Positions 42,614-50,672 are shown, counted from the stretch's first letter. The stretch: 64,000 nucleotides of DNA from Rossellomorea arthrocnemi (GCF_904424705.1 NZ_CAJGBF010000006.1:1-64000); one strand, 5' to 3'. A program made the numbers and translations. The notes: generated by a model from the letters alone, not told the origin.

Positions 42614-44290
42614 CTATTCTGAGATCGTATTATTCAAAAGCATATAACCCTTAGGCTTATGAATAACGTAAGAATCCCACATAAATGCTAACATGCTAGG
42701 CGCTGAAATCTTTGGTGAAAGATAATACAATATGTTGAACGGTTGCGCGAGATATTGCAATGCCCCTCCAGTATGCGTGAGAATAAATGGTGTGTTCAAC
42801 CAGTATTTCTTATAAATATCGAGATAAAAAGCCTTAGCGATGAAATACAAGGTCTCGAGCTGATTTTCAGAAATCAGTGGTATCCCACTGCTGATTCTAG
42901 GATGGATGAGTACCGGCTTGTCGATAGATCCGATTTTCTGTATCAACTGCTCGTCCATCAATTTCGTAAACGATGTGTTGAAAATGTCGATCGTAAGGGA
43001 CACTCCGTCTAAATTCAGTTCGTTTATCGCACGATCGATTTCAGCTATACTCCATGAAGGACTGGTGGGGTCTATCACGCAAAATGCCCCTAACTTTTGC
43101 GGGTTTTCGGAACGAAATTTCGCGACAGTGTCGTTATACTCCCGTAAAGCCGCTTGCTTATCCTTTACCTCAAACCGCCAAACTTCAGGTCTATCAAAGG
43201 ACAACAGGACTCTATCGTAATCTCCTGATGCAATCAACGACACCGCTTCTTCCTCCGAGTGACAGTGGTACTGAACCCTTTGTTGGCCAACTCCGAAGGG
43301 CGGTTTAGAATAAGGTGCTTTTGTATCTTTTTGTACAGGAACGCTTTCCCTCGAAAACAACCTTTTGGCATTGCCCATAAAGATGTCCTCTATTTGCTGC
43401 TCCGTCAATCCTACCTTATCATCCAGAGCAGCATAACTTTTTTCAATTTCAGAAACTGCCGTTTTATTACCCCATCCGATGTCACTGCCGAAAAGAACAT
43501 GCTGCGGATCTGAAAACTCCAGTAAATACGGAATCTGATCATCATAAGCCTTTGAAGCAGTGTCCAAAAAGACTTGCTTTTTCCACACTTTTAATTCTTC
43601 AGCAATGTTGGGGTTTTCCTTACTGAGCTCTTCTACGAGTAAAGGGAACAGTGGCGCAATGATACCGCCGCCATGAGAAAATATCCAGCGAATATTTGGG
43701 TATTTCCTGTGATAGCCGCTGTAAATAAAATCAATGATGGTTTTTGTGGTATCATTTTGCCACAAATACAATGGATTCAAAAACCGGTGATCGGTTTTGC
43801 CTGGTACCTCGTTGGGATGAACATAGATGATTGTCTCCCTGCGGTTCATTTCTTCATAGAACGGCTTGTAAGCCTCGTCACCCAAGTAATGTCCGTTTAC
43901 GTTAGACATCAGTGCAATGCCATCGAGATTCAAAGTGTCGAGTGCGTACTCAGCTTCCTGTAAAGCACTTGTTACATCAGGCAAAGTGACCGAGCCAAAA
44001 CCACCGAAACGGTCAGGGTACTCCTCAATCATTTTTGCAATGTATTCGTTGCACTGGCGGTTAAGTTTCTGACTGTAATCCAAATTTTTGAAAAAAACCC
44101 CGGGCGTAGACAAAGACACAAATGCTTTTTTAATATGAAAACTGTTCATCATTTTGATAGAAGCGTTCGCATCCCATTTTGGCCATTTTATTCTCGCCAC
44201 TGAAATGCCCATATCTTTCATCTCGTTAACGTAAAAGTCTGGTACGATATGATGATGCACATCCCATTTATAATATTTTGCCCCTTTCAT
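42614..44290 (-). CDS. Double-domain amidohydrolase (ACMSD-like barrel duplicated)
   Basis: A 558-residue protein, about twice the usual single-domain length. Residues 1-310 form an amidohydrolase-2 barrel with metal ligands WDVHHHIVPD (HxH), YVHPNE, FSHGGGI and VLFGSDIGWG. Residues 330-558 look like a second, degraded copy: VLIHPR and ILTHTGGA remain, but the HxH and GSD motifs are missing. Only the first half is likely catalytic, probably on a cyclic or aromatic carboxylate. It is controlled by the TetR gene downstream. Confidence 0.8.
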   Translation of the reverse strand: MKGAKYYKWDVHHHIVPDFYVNEMKDMGISVARIKWPKWDANASIKMMNSFHIKKAFVSLSTPGVFFKNLDYSQKLNRQCNEYIAKMIEEYPDRFGGFGSVTLPDVTSALQEAEYALDTLNLDGIALMSNVNGHYLGDEAYKPFYEEMNRRETIIYVHPNEVPGKTDHRFLNPLYLWQNDTTKTIIDFIYSGYHRKYPNIRWIFSHGGGIIAPLFPLLVEELSKENPNIAEELKVWKKQVFLDTASKAYDDQIPYLLEFSDPQHVLFGSDIGWGNKTAVSEIEKSYAALDDKVGLTEQQIEDIFMGNAKRLFSRESVPVQKDTKAPYSKPPFGVGQQRVQYHCHSEEEAVSLIASGDYDRVLLSFDRPEVWRFEVKDKQAALREYNDTVAKFRSENPQKLGAFCVIDPTSPSWSIAEIDRAINELNLDGVSLTIDIFNTSFTKLMDEQLIQKIGSIDKPVLIHPRISSGIPLISENQLETLYFIAKAFYLDIYKKYWLNTPFILTHTGGALQYLAQPFNILYYLSPKISAPSMLAFMWDSYVIHKPKGYMLLNNTISE

Positions 44291-44316
44291 AGTAACCCTC
44301 CCTTTCTATTCAAAGT

Positions 44317-44356
44317 AATATAGTTAATAAACCGCGGTCGGTTTATTAACTATATT
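44317..44356. promoter_or_regulatory. 40-bp TetR operator palindrome
   Basis: A perfect 18-base inverted repeat, ATATAGTTAATAAACCG and its complement, around CGGT. It starts 27 bases upstream of the amidohydrolase ATG, inside the expected promoter. Such a site in front of a TetR-containing operon is very probably the repressor target. Confidence 0.85.
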
Positions 44357-44426
44357 ATACTTTTCGATTTTTTTGTCAAGTATTATAAACTCGGAAATTT
44401 TATAAATCCTAACTGATGAGAAAACA

Positions 44427-44462
44427 GAAAAGCGCAGGATACATACTTATCCTGCGCTTTTC
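44427..44462. terminator. Terminator hairpin
   Basis: AAAAGCGCAGGATA pairs with TATCCTGCGCTTTT. A/T runs on both sides allow action in both directions. Confidence 0.8.
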
Positions 44463-44693
44463 CTAAAAGGTAATGCTTAATCCATCCAATACATTCCGTT
44501 AAATGTTATTCAAATTTTAATATTCTTTTATGGCTATCATTCCATGTGTTTTGGTGCTTATACTTGTCTCCCATTATTCAATAAACCAGACCGATTGATT
44601 AATCGGGAAATAGAGGATGAATTTTCATTAGAAGCTGGGAGGTCATCCTTTTATTAGAAATCTCTTTTGGGTCAATATCTCGAAACTGAGTCT
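44463..44693. other. Intergenic stretch
   Basis: About 230 AT-rich bases with a weak echo of the TetR operator half-site (AATAAACCAGACCGATT near 44580). No coding signal. Confidence 0.35.
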
Positions 44694-44758
44694 TCAACTA
44701 ACCTCCCTTTCGGAACAAAGGGCTGTTACTTGCTCAACAAGCGTCTCTTCTTCAAAAC
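44694..44758 (-). repeat. 3'-end modular repeat, type B
   Basis: CAACTAACCTCCCTTTCGGA, AGGGCTGTTACTTGCTCAAC, AAGCGTCTCTTCTTCAAAAC. Confidence 0.8.
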
Positions 44759-44764
44759 AGGACA

Positions 44765-45315
44765 TCAATCCCTAGTTAGTGCACACTCTGTTCTCAAGAT
44801 TCCCATCTTAATGGCATCAAAGTATTCGTGGTTAACTATTCTCGCATCTCTGATTCTTGCTTCTTCTTTCATCCCTAATTTTTCTGCTACCTTTACCATT
44901 CTTGCGTTTCCTGACCAAGTTGACATTCCTAGTCTGTGAAGTTCAGTAGATCTAAAAAGATAATCAACCCATAGCTTATATGCTTCTGAACCATAACCGC
45001 CGTTCCAATAATTACTGTCATAAATAACGATTCCTGTTTCCAGCCAGTTGGTGTTTCTATCTATCCAATAGGACCGACGTAACCAACGGCTTCTCCCTCG
45101 CATTTGATAACAAGAGCAGCAGGAACATCAGTGAAAATTTCTTGCTCCCACTCGGTGCGGTACTCTTCTTTAGATACCTTTTCTTCCGGAATATAGGGTC
45201 CATTCCACTTTTTTGCTTCCTGTTCTTTTTCTTCAAACTTCCAATAATATAATTTCTCAATATCTTCTGTTGTTGCTTCTATTAAAACAACTCTGTCACC
45301 AGTAAGCTCAATCAT
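44765..45315 (-). pseudogene. GNAT acetyltransferase with one frameshift
   Basis: Starts MIELTGDRVVLIEATTEDIE behind AGGGAGAG at 45315 and runs to ALVIKCEGEAVGYVG, then shifts frame to SYWIDRNTNWLETGIVIYDS ... NARMVKVAEKLGMKEEARI. Joined, the two parts form one RimJ/RimL-type N-acetyltransferase of 183 residues. A single lost base near 45068 explains the break (551 bases instead of 552). A type B repeat follows. Confidence 0.85.
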
Positions 45316-45375
45316 AGTTAAAAACTCTCCCTTTAATTTATCTATGCAGTAACTTTACCATTATTTTCTTATTCT

Positions 45376-45493
45376 GTTAAACTGTCCTTTAACTTAATAC
45401 CAATTATTTCAAAATATAGCAATTTACTCAAGAAATATTTCAAATAAAAAGGGAGCTCATTCTGTTCTGGATAAGCCCCCGTTACTTGAAAAA
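45376..45493 (-). repeat. 3'-end modular repeat, type C (canonical)
   Basis: TTAAACTGTCCTTTAACTTA, ACCAATTATTTCAAAAT, ACTCAAG, AGGGAGCTCATTCTGTTCTG, GATAAGCCCCCGTTACTTGA. Confidence 0.92.
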
Positions 45494-45496
45494 TCG

Positions 45497-45841
45497 TTAG
45501 AATTTTTTATTTGCATAACTCCTTGCCATTGTTGAAGTGGAGAATTTTAAACTGTATTTTCCTCTAAGTTCATTCTTTACTTTTTCCGTTATTATTTCAC
45601 CTTGTTTATTATGTTCTTCTTCCCTTTTAATACCGTTTGGAATTAATTTATCACTATCCCAATCAATCCATTCACCGTACTTAGTTACCCATTCCATTAA
45701 TTCGCTTTTTAGCTCATTAGAAATCGGGAGATCTTCTAAATCAAAGTTAAAACCACATTGATTACACCATATAGGATCTGTCCCAACATCACCTTCAACT
45801 TTTATTTCGTAGGTATCTTTTTGCTCACAAAAACAACGCAT
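45497..45841 (-). CDS. Zinc-ribbon protein of unknown function
   Basis: A 114-residue protein starting MRCFCEQKDT, with a second pair WCNQCGF at about residues 25-31, so a CxC...CxxC zinc ribbon is likely. The rest is hydrophilic (WVTKYGEWIDWDSDKLIPNG). AGAGGAG ahead of the ATG at 45841 sets the start. It may be a small nucleic-acid or protein-binding module; no family name is certain. It ends next to a canonical type C repeat. Confidence 0.6.
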   Translation of the reverse strand: MRCFCEQKDTYEIKVEGDVGTDPIWCNQCGFNFDLEDLPISNELKSELMEWVTKYGEWIDWDSDKLIPNGIKREEEHNKQGEIITEKVKNELRGKYSLKFSTSTMARSYANKKF

Positions 45842-45897
45842 ATAACCAATCACTCCTCTGAGAAGGACTATTTAATTTTAATTATTTCTTGTTCAAC

Positions 45898-45980
45898 TAA
45901 ACTGCTGCCCTTTAATTCAATATCTTCAACAAAAAAAGCGTTAATCCTTCTTAGATCAACGCCTCCTTTAATGGAAGAAC
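45898..45980 (-). repeat. 3'-end modular repeat, type G
   Basis: TAAACTGCTGCCCTTTAATT, GCGTTAATCCTTCTTAGATC, AACGCCTCCTTTAATGGAAG. Nearly the same core as at 122-196. It abuts the lipoprotein stop; on the minus strand the stem is followed by T7. Confidence 0.92.
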
Positions 45981-46451
45981 CTAATTAAAGGACTTTGCAG
46001 TATCAATAAGCTCCTGTTTTTCGATTTTTGTTTCAGAAGCCTGTGAAAAATATTGTAACGTATAATTTATTTCTCCATCTTTCCACATTAAATATTTTAC
46101 TCCATTTTCATTTTCGGCATATTTCCCTTTTACTTCACCGATATCTACATTTTCTTGTTCTAAATCAGAACTTAAATTGACTTTACTTGAAGCTACGAAA
46201 CCTAAATGCTCATTTTTTTCTCCATAGAAATCAATTATTATTTTTTTGCTTTCCTTCCCAGAAGGGCCTGCATCAAAGGATGACTCGACTAACTCAAAAG
46301 GCAATTTTGTTGGGAGCTTAGGTTGGAGATTCTGCTTACTTACTTTTTCTTTCAATTCACTTTGATTGTATTCTTCTAAATTCGAAGAACCTTGATTACA
46401 ACCCATTAAAAACAATGGTAAAGCCAATAGTAAAAAGATTATTCTCTTCAT
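45981..46451 (-). CDS. Lipoprotein (paralogue of 34816 gene)
   Basis: A 156-residue lipoprotein; MKRIIFLLLALPLFLMGCN has a lipobox with the cysteine at about residue 18. The mature domain contains LPTKLPFELVESSF, SSKVNLSSDLEQ, KYLMWKDGEINYTLQYF and a C-terminal helix (KIEKQELIDTAKSFN), the same order as in the protein at 34816-35322. GGGGGAG ahead of the ATG at 46451 sets the start. Its partner, the basic membrane protein, lies directly upstream. Confidence 0.7.
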   Translation of the reverse strand: MKRIIFLLLALPLFLMGCNQGSSNLEEYNQSELKEKVSKQNLQPKLPTKLPFELVESSFDAGPSGKESKKIIIDFYGEKNEHLGFVASSKVNLSSDLEQENVDIGEVKGKYAENENGVKYLMWKDGEINYTLQYFSQASETKIEKQELIDTAKSFN

Positions 46452-46513
46452 CAAAAAAATCTCCCCCTTATTATTTTCATTTACGTATTAGGTTTGAAAA
46501 AGTTTCCTCTATC

Positions 46514-46548
46514 TTGTCCTTTACTAAAAGTTGAAGGGGATTCACCCT
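46514..46548 (-). repeat. 3'-end modular repeat, short form
   Basis: TTGTCCTTTACTAAAAGTTG then AAGGGGATTCACCC. Only the flanks and a minimal core remain. It lies between the stop of the basic membrane gene and the lipoprotein start. Confidence 0.55.
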
Positions 46549-46552
46549 AAAT

Positions 46553-46771
46553 TTATCTCCCGAATATTTCTGGTACCGACACACCCATATCAAACAACAC
46601 ACTCATTATTAAAAAGAAGAGGAACAAAATAAGACAAATGGTTACAACGATACTTCCTATGGTTCCAACCTTATATTCTTTAACTTCTGCTTTTGTTTCG
46701 CGTCTCTTTATTCTGTATATGCCTTGAACTTTTTTGAGCTTTTGACTTTTATTTTGTTTGTTAGGGTACAT
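46553..46771 (-). CDS. Basic single-helix membrane protein (paralogue of 34456 gene)
   Basis: A 72-residue protein: basic N-terminus (KSQKLKKVQGIYRIKRRETK), one membrane helix (about 40-62) and the end LFDMGVSVPEIFGR. The VQGxYRxK and DxGVxxP motifs are shared with the gene at 34456. AGGAG eight bases before the ATG at 46771 sets the start. It is paired with the lipoprotein downstream, in the reverse order of the first pair. Confidence 0.6.
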   Translation of the reverse strand: MYPNKQNKSQKLKKVQGIYRIKRRETKAEVKEYKVGTIGSIVVTICLILFLFFLIMSVLFDMGVSVPEIFGR

Positions 46772-46819
46772 TAGCATCACTCCTGTTCCCAGAATGGAAA
46801 TTCACTAATTACGATATTC

Positions 46820-46887
46820 AGTTAACCTGCCCTTTACTTGAACAATGTCAGCTGCTTATTGAGCAAACGCCACCTTTAGCGGAAAGA
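46820..46887 (-). repeat. 3'-end modular repeat, type B
   Basis: GTTAACCTGCCCTTTACTTG, TCAGCTGCTTATTGAGCAAA, CGCCACCTTTAGCGGAAAG. Confidence 0.88.
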
Positions 46888-46897
46888 TAAAGGGTAT

Positions 46898-47353
46898 TTA
46901 GTTTTCAAACAATTCCTTTTTCTCTTCTTTAGATAATCCGGTAAAAAACTTTTTGTGCACTCTTAATTTCTTCTCTTTTTTAGGGAATGTCTTTTCCAAC
47001 CAAGTTACTGCCATTGGTGTATGCTCAGGTTGAAGGTTCACTTTCTCCAAGAACCATTCATATACTTTAACTATTTCTTCAGTTAAAAGTTTGAGGTCCT
47101 TGTTCCTGCTTTTATAGTCGAGTTCTGCTAGTTCAGCGGCTGTAATAAAACCATTTATCTTTTTAACTACTCCAATTTCAGAAGGCATCCGCTCTTCATT
47201 TATTGAAACAAAATAATGTATATAATTAGGTAATCTAAAAAGTCGTTTTTTGGTATCGTTGCTATTTGCTATGTATAGCCAATCCCCTTTTTTTGCATAA
47301 CAATTCAAATTTGCATCCTTAATCGCAATTAACATTTTATTGTACTTTTTCAT
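46898..47353 (-). CDS. Hypothetical cytoplasmic protein
   Basis: A 151-residue soluble protein with basic stretches, starting MKKYNKMLIAIKDANLNCYA and ending KKFFTGLSKEEKKELFEN. GAGGTGG precedes the ATG. I recognise no family; no membrane segment, signal peptide or metal motif is visible. It is a typical single-gene unit with a type B repeat behind it. Confidence 0.55.
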   Translation of the reverse strand: MKKYNKMLIAIKDANLNCYAKKGDWLYIANSNDTKKRLFRLPNYIHYFVSINEERMPSEIGVVKKINGFITAAELAELDYKSRNKDLKLLTEEIVKVYEWFLEKVNLQPEHTPMAVTWLEKTFPKKEKKLRVHKKFFTGLSKEEKKELFEN

Positions 47354-47407
47354 AGTCCACCTCGTTTCATTTACTGATTATATAAATGATTATTGTAAAC
47401 TTATTCC

Positions 47408-47525
47408 ATTATCCTGCCCTTTAACTTAATACCAATTATTTCAAAATAGAGCAGCATACTCAAGAAAATTCCCAACAAAAAAAAGCTCACCCTGTTCCGG
47501 ATAAGCCCCCGTTCGTATTATAAGG
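47408..47525 (-). repeat. 3'-end modular repeat, type C (canonical)
   Basis: TTATCCTGCCCTTTAACTTA, ACCAATTATTTCAAAAT, ACTCAAG, GCTCACCCTGTTCCGGATAA, GCCCCCGTTCGTATTATA. The IS110 remnant now separates it from its gene. Confidence 0.92.
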
Positions 47526-47534
47526 TTAACCAGA

Positions 47535-47880
47535 ATTCTAGACTTTTTCTATTTGGTCTTATTATAACAGTAGCCAGGGTAGAACGTCCCTGCCCGTGGG
47601 ACTTAGATCCCGTCAGTTAAACCGTTCACCCCCTACTGGTAGAAACATGTTTGAGGCTGGTTGGGACAACGATCTTGTATAACAAGCGAAGCTATGATAC
47701 TACTAGGAGGAAATAGGGGCTACTGGCAAGTTGAAGTTGAGGAGGAGATTGAGGATGAATCCAGTCATAGGTCTGGATGTTTCAAAAGGAGAAAGTGAGG
47801 TTCAGGCCTTTTTAGATAAGGGCAAACCTTACGGTAAAAGTTTTAGTATTAAGCATGATCTTAATGGTCTAGGAAGGTTA
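47535..47880 (+). mobile_element. 5' remnant of an IS110-family element
   Basis: The upstream 200 bases (left end, with GGGACTTAGATCCCGT and AGGAGG-rich sequence) lead to ATG 47755, which reads MNPVIGLDVSKGESEVQAFL and KHDLNGLGRLL. This is the start of an IS110 DEDD transposase, with the first catalytic Asp in GLDVSKG. After about 42 codons homology stops exactly where the metallo-beta-lactamase gene ends. The element is therefore cut and inactive. The left boundary is approximate. Confidence 0.75.
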
Positions 47881-48784
47881 CTTAGCATAGAAAGTATACA
47901 CTGTAGAAAGGTTGCCTTTGATGCCTTTTACACCTTTCCATTCTATATACTTGGTTGGCGTTTCTATATTTGAAACAAAGATTTCCAAGGGGATCTTATT
48001 TTTAAGTGCTTCTTGTGACTTATCAATTAAAAACGATAGATAATCAGCAAACTTAAGTAACATTTCTTCACTCCCTACGTTCCCATGACCAGGTATAAAT
48101 GTTTTAATATCCATTTTTTTCACTTTTTCCAAAATGAATCGAAATTCTTCAGGATTATAAATAGGTAAATGTAAATTTTCTGTAAGTAAATCACCCATAA
48201 ACCCAATTTTCTCAAAAGGTAAATACATAAATGTGTCGCTTGGAGTATGCCCTCCACCTAAACAGTATAGCTCTACCTTTCTTTTTGTACCTTCAATAAT
48301 CAGCTTTTCTTCAAATAAAACCTTTGGTAAAACAATTTTCATAATAGGTAAGTCATTCAGCACTTTTGTCATTTCATTAAACTGATTTTCTAGACTAGCT
48401 CTCACAATTTTATCTTGATTCGCCTCAATTTGTTTTTTTAAGCTCATTAAATACTCTTCCATCTCTACTTTTTCTTTCTCTAAATCACCAATTTTATTTT
48501 TTTCTTTTATCCATTGCTTGGTCAAAGGGGTAGAGATAATCGTTGAATCAAAAAATGCCTGATTCCCAAAAACGTGATCCCCGTGGTAATGACTGTTTAT
48601 TAGATACTTTACTTTTTTTCCTGTAATATCCTCAGCTTGCCTTCTTAACTCATATCCAGCAGAAGGAGTAGTAAAGGAATCGAAAATTAACAATGCTTTG
48701 ACCAGGTTTTGAAATTGCAGCATATACTCCGGCACATAAAGAGTACAAATTAAAAGATTCAGATCCTTTAATGAATTTTTCCAA
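47878..48784 (-). pseudogene. Metallo-beta-lactamase fold hydrolase with broken N-terminus
   Basis: Most of an MBL-fold protein is intact: NSHYHGDHVFGNQAFFDSTI (HxHxDH), GGGHTPSDTFMYLP, FMGDLL and FIPGHGNVGS. The first 29 codons, from TTG 48784 behind GGGGGAG (MEKFIKGSESFNLYSLCAGV, AAISKPGQ), are in a different frame, and the segment between KPGQ and LLIFDSF, which normally holds a strand, is missing. A deletion with frameshift near 48695 is the simplest reading. Its stop codon abuts the IS110 remnant. Confidence 0.75.
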
Positions 48785-48829
48785 GGTTCTCCCCCTCTTC
48801 GTTCTCGATACAGAAAAAAACTTATCTTC

Positions 48830-48882
48830 GGTTAAACTGCCCTTGAATTGAATAAAGTCAGTAATCGGGACCATTTAGTTAA
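48830..48882 (-). repeat. 3'-end modular repeat, short form
   Basis: GTTAAACTGCCCTTGAATTG, AATAAAGTCAGTAATCGGGA, CCATTTAG. It directly follows the small gene at 48885. Confidence 0.7.
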
Positions 48883-48884
48883 TC

Positions 48885-49058
48885 TCAAAAATCATTTTCT
48901 ACAAGGCAGACTTCATCAGAGAATAGGCTATCTTCAGCCAATTTCGCTTGCTCTATCATATGACTAATATTTCCTTCAGCTGCATATAAGGACATATCAA
49001 AAAAGTTATTATCTAAATCAGACCAATAAAGGAAATTCATTGCCAGTAACGGATACAT
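48885..49058 (-). CDS. Small protein, 57 residues
   Basis: ATG at 49058 opens MYPLLAMNFLYWSDLDNNFF, DMSLYAAEGNISHMIEQAKL, AEDSLFSDEVCLVENDF, then TGA. Composition is protein-like and acidic. AAAAAGGG lies too close to the first ATG, so the internal ATG (MNFLYWSD) may be the start. It could also be the 3' part of a shortened gene. A short modular repeat follows. Confidence 0.4.
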   Translation of the reverse strand: MYPLLAMNFLYWSDLDNNFFDMSLYAAEGNISHMIEQAKLAEDSLFSDEVCLVENDF

Positions 49059-49111
49059 CCCTTTTTAATCTACCAACAGGTTTCTTCACCCTTTCATACT
49101 TTAACTACTTG

Positions 49112-50233
49112 TCAAGAAAATAAATTAAAATTAAAAAATTGCCCATCCTTATTTAGCTCATACGTCTTTTGAGCATCCATTGACGATTGAAAACTCACTA
49201 GCAAAGAGCGCTTTTGTTCATCACTTAATTTTTTTAACAATCTTGGGCTAAAAAAGATATTCTCCGTATAATTAATTACTAAAAAATTCAAATGCTTTTC
49301 TAAATCTTCATCTGATAACTCTTTAAGTTCATCAAAATATTTACTATAAATACTATCGTAATTGTTATGATATGAAAGAATAATTACTGTTTCTCCATCC
49401 CGAGGAAATATGTTCACATGAATATTTGGTACAATTTCAGAATTCACACTGTAGATATCATTTATCACATTTCCATGAAGATCGTCTTTTACTGCAAAGG
49501 ATGAACTTACCGCAAACTCAACTTCCTTTTTTAGTCTTCTATGTATTGTTCTTAATTTATTAAAGTCCTTATTAAAGTAATCTTTTCTAAAAGTTTCATA
49601 TTCAGTCTGCGAGTCGGCAATATCAAATTCTGAATTACGGTATAGTTGAACAGCTATAGGGGATAACATAAAACCTGGACTCGCTTTAAAATTATTCCTT
49701 AAAGTGTTTAATTTTCTAATCTTTCGATGATATTCTAAACAGAACCCTCTAAAACCAAATAAGAAATTTTGGATTTCTTCATTTTTGTATTCCTTTTGTT
49801 CAATGGGTTTAAAAAGTTTATTATCGTGAAAGTCACAAAACCCAAAAAATGTACTAGCTTTATTTTTGCTTATTTTTTTGAAGTCAGCATCAATTCCCTT
49901 TTTAGAAATATTGGATGATATATTAAAAACATGTCCCTGTTCACTGATTCTATTTAGAATTCTATTATTTTGAAGGGCATGGGCACTTTTGATTAAAGGC
50001 CTACACTCATTTTTAGTAAATCCTAAACAAATTTTAAAATCTGTGTCTTCCCACTTCTTATTCGCTTCGTGTTGAATCCTTTTATCGGAATAACCTTTGA
50101 ATTTTTCTGCAGAAGTTTTTTCATCATCTTTTGCTGATTGAAAACAGCAAAATTTAAACTTTTTTCTCGAACCGCAAGGGCATTCCTCATATGGATCAAA
50201 TTTATCCATTCTCTCAAATTTATTAAACGGCAT
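49112..50233 (-). CDS. SEC-C motif protein with a Cys/His-rich second domain
   Basis: A 373-residue protein. A SEC-C zinc motif lies near the start (CPCGSRKKFKFCC, about residues 18-30). A second Cys/His cluster follows (CRPLIKSAHALQNNRILNRI, later FFGFCDFHDNKLFKPIE), spaced like a treble-clef/HNH-type zinc site. The remainder is alpha-helical and charged. GGAGTGG precedes the ATG. A nuclease-like or nucleic-acid-binding role is an inference; the family is uncharacterised to me. Confidence 0.6.
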   Translation of the reverse strand: MPFNKFERMDKFDPYEECPCGSRKKFKFCCFQSAKDDEKTSAEKFKGYSDKRIQHEANKKWEDTDFKICLGFTKNECRPLIKSAHALQNNRILNRISEQGHVFNISSNISKKGIDADFKKISKNKASTFFGFCDFHDNKLFKPIEQKEYKNEEIQNFLFGFRGFCLEYHRKIRKLNTLRNNFKASPGFMLSPIAVQLYRNSEFDIADSQTEYETFRKDYFNKDFNKLRTIHRRLKKEVEFAVSSSFAVKDDLHGNVINDIYSVNSEIVPNIHVNIFPRDGETVIILSYHNNYDSIYSKYFDELKELSDEDLEKHLNFLVINYTENIFFSPRLLKKLSDEQKRSLLVSFQSSMDAQKTYELNKDGQFFNFNLFS

Positions 50234-50261
50234 ACTTTATCCACTCCAAAAATTTATTAAT

Positions 50262-50340
50262 CACTACCAATTATTTCAAATCACTGAATATTTATCAATC
50301 TCTTCTTCCATTAAATGGCTCTTTACTTTAATAAGCTAAA
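50262..50340 (-). repeat. 3'-end modular repeats, two left flanks
   Basis: CACTACCAATTATTTCAAAT (type C left part) is followed by AAATGGCTCTTTACTTTAAT (generic left flank). The hairpin cores are lost. They lie between the SEC-C gene and the zinc-ribbon pseudogene. Confidence 0.5.
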
Positions 50341-50354
50341 GGGTGTCTTAAATA

Positions 50355-50672
50355 CTAAAAATCATCACCATAACTTGAAGATTTATCGTCAATTTCAAAA
50401 TTAACTAAATATGGGGTAAGTAGAGAGCCAATAAGTCCAAGAACAATTCCAATTCCTATTGATAAAAAAATAGTATGAAAAGGTGAAAGGAATTGAGCAA
50501 AGATTAACATAGGAAAAATAGTCAAAACAGTAATTGTTAATCTCCCAGGTATAGTTACAAAGTGTTCTTTGCTGCAGGTGTCACAACGGAGCGGTTGGAA
50601 TAAATGTCCCCATAATTAACGATATACCTTTTTCCATTTGAATTTAGTATTACAGTTCCTGCAATGCTGCAA
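50355..50672 (-). pseudogene. TIGR04104-like zinc-ribbon membrane protein with premature stop
   Basis: A 106-codon frame from TTG 50672 (TAGGAGGT upstream) reads QHCRNCNTKFKWKKVYR, then TAA at 50616-50618, then LWGHLFQPLRCDTCSKEHFV, a membrane segment (LTITVLTIFPMLIFAQFL) and a second one, to TAG. Two CxxC pairs and two helices match the small TIGR04104-type zinc-ribbon proteins. The nonsense codon at position 19 sits in the usual K-S segment. Confidence 0.7.
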
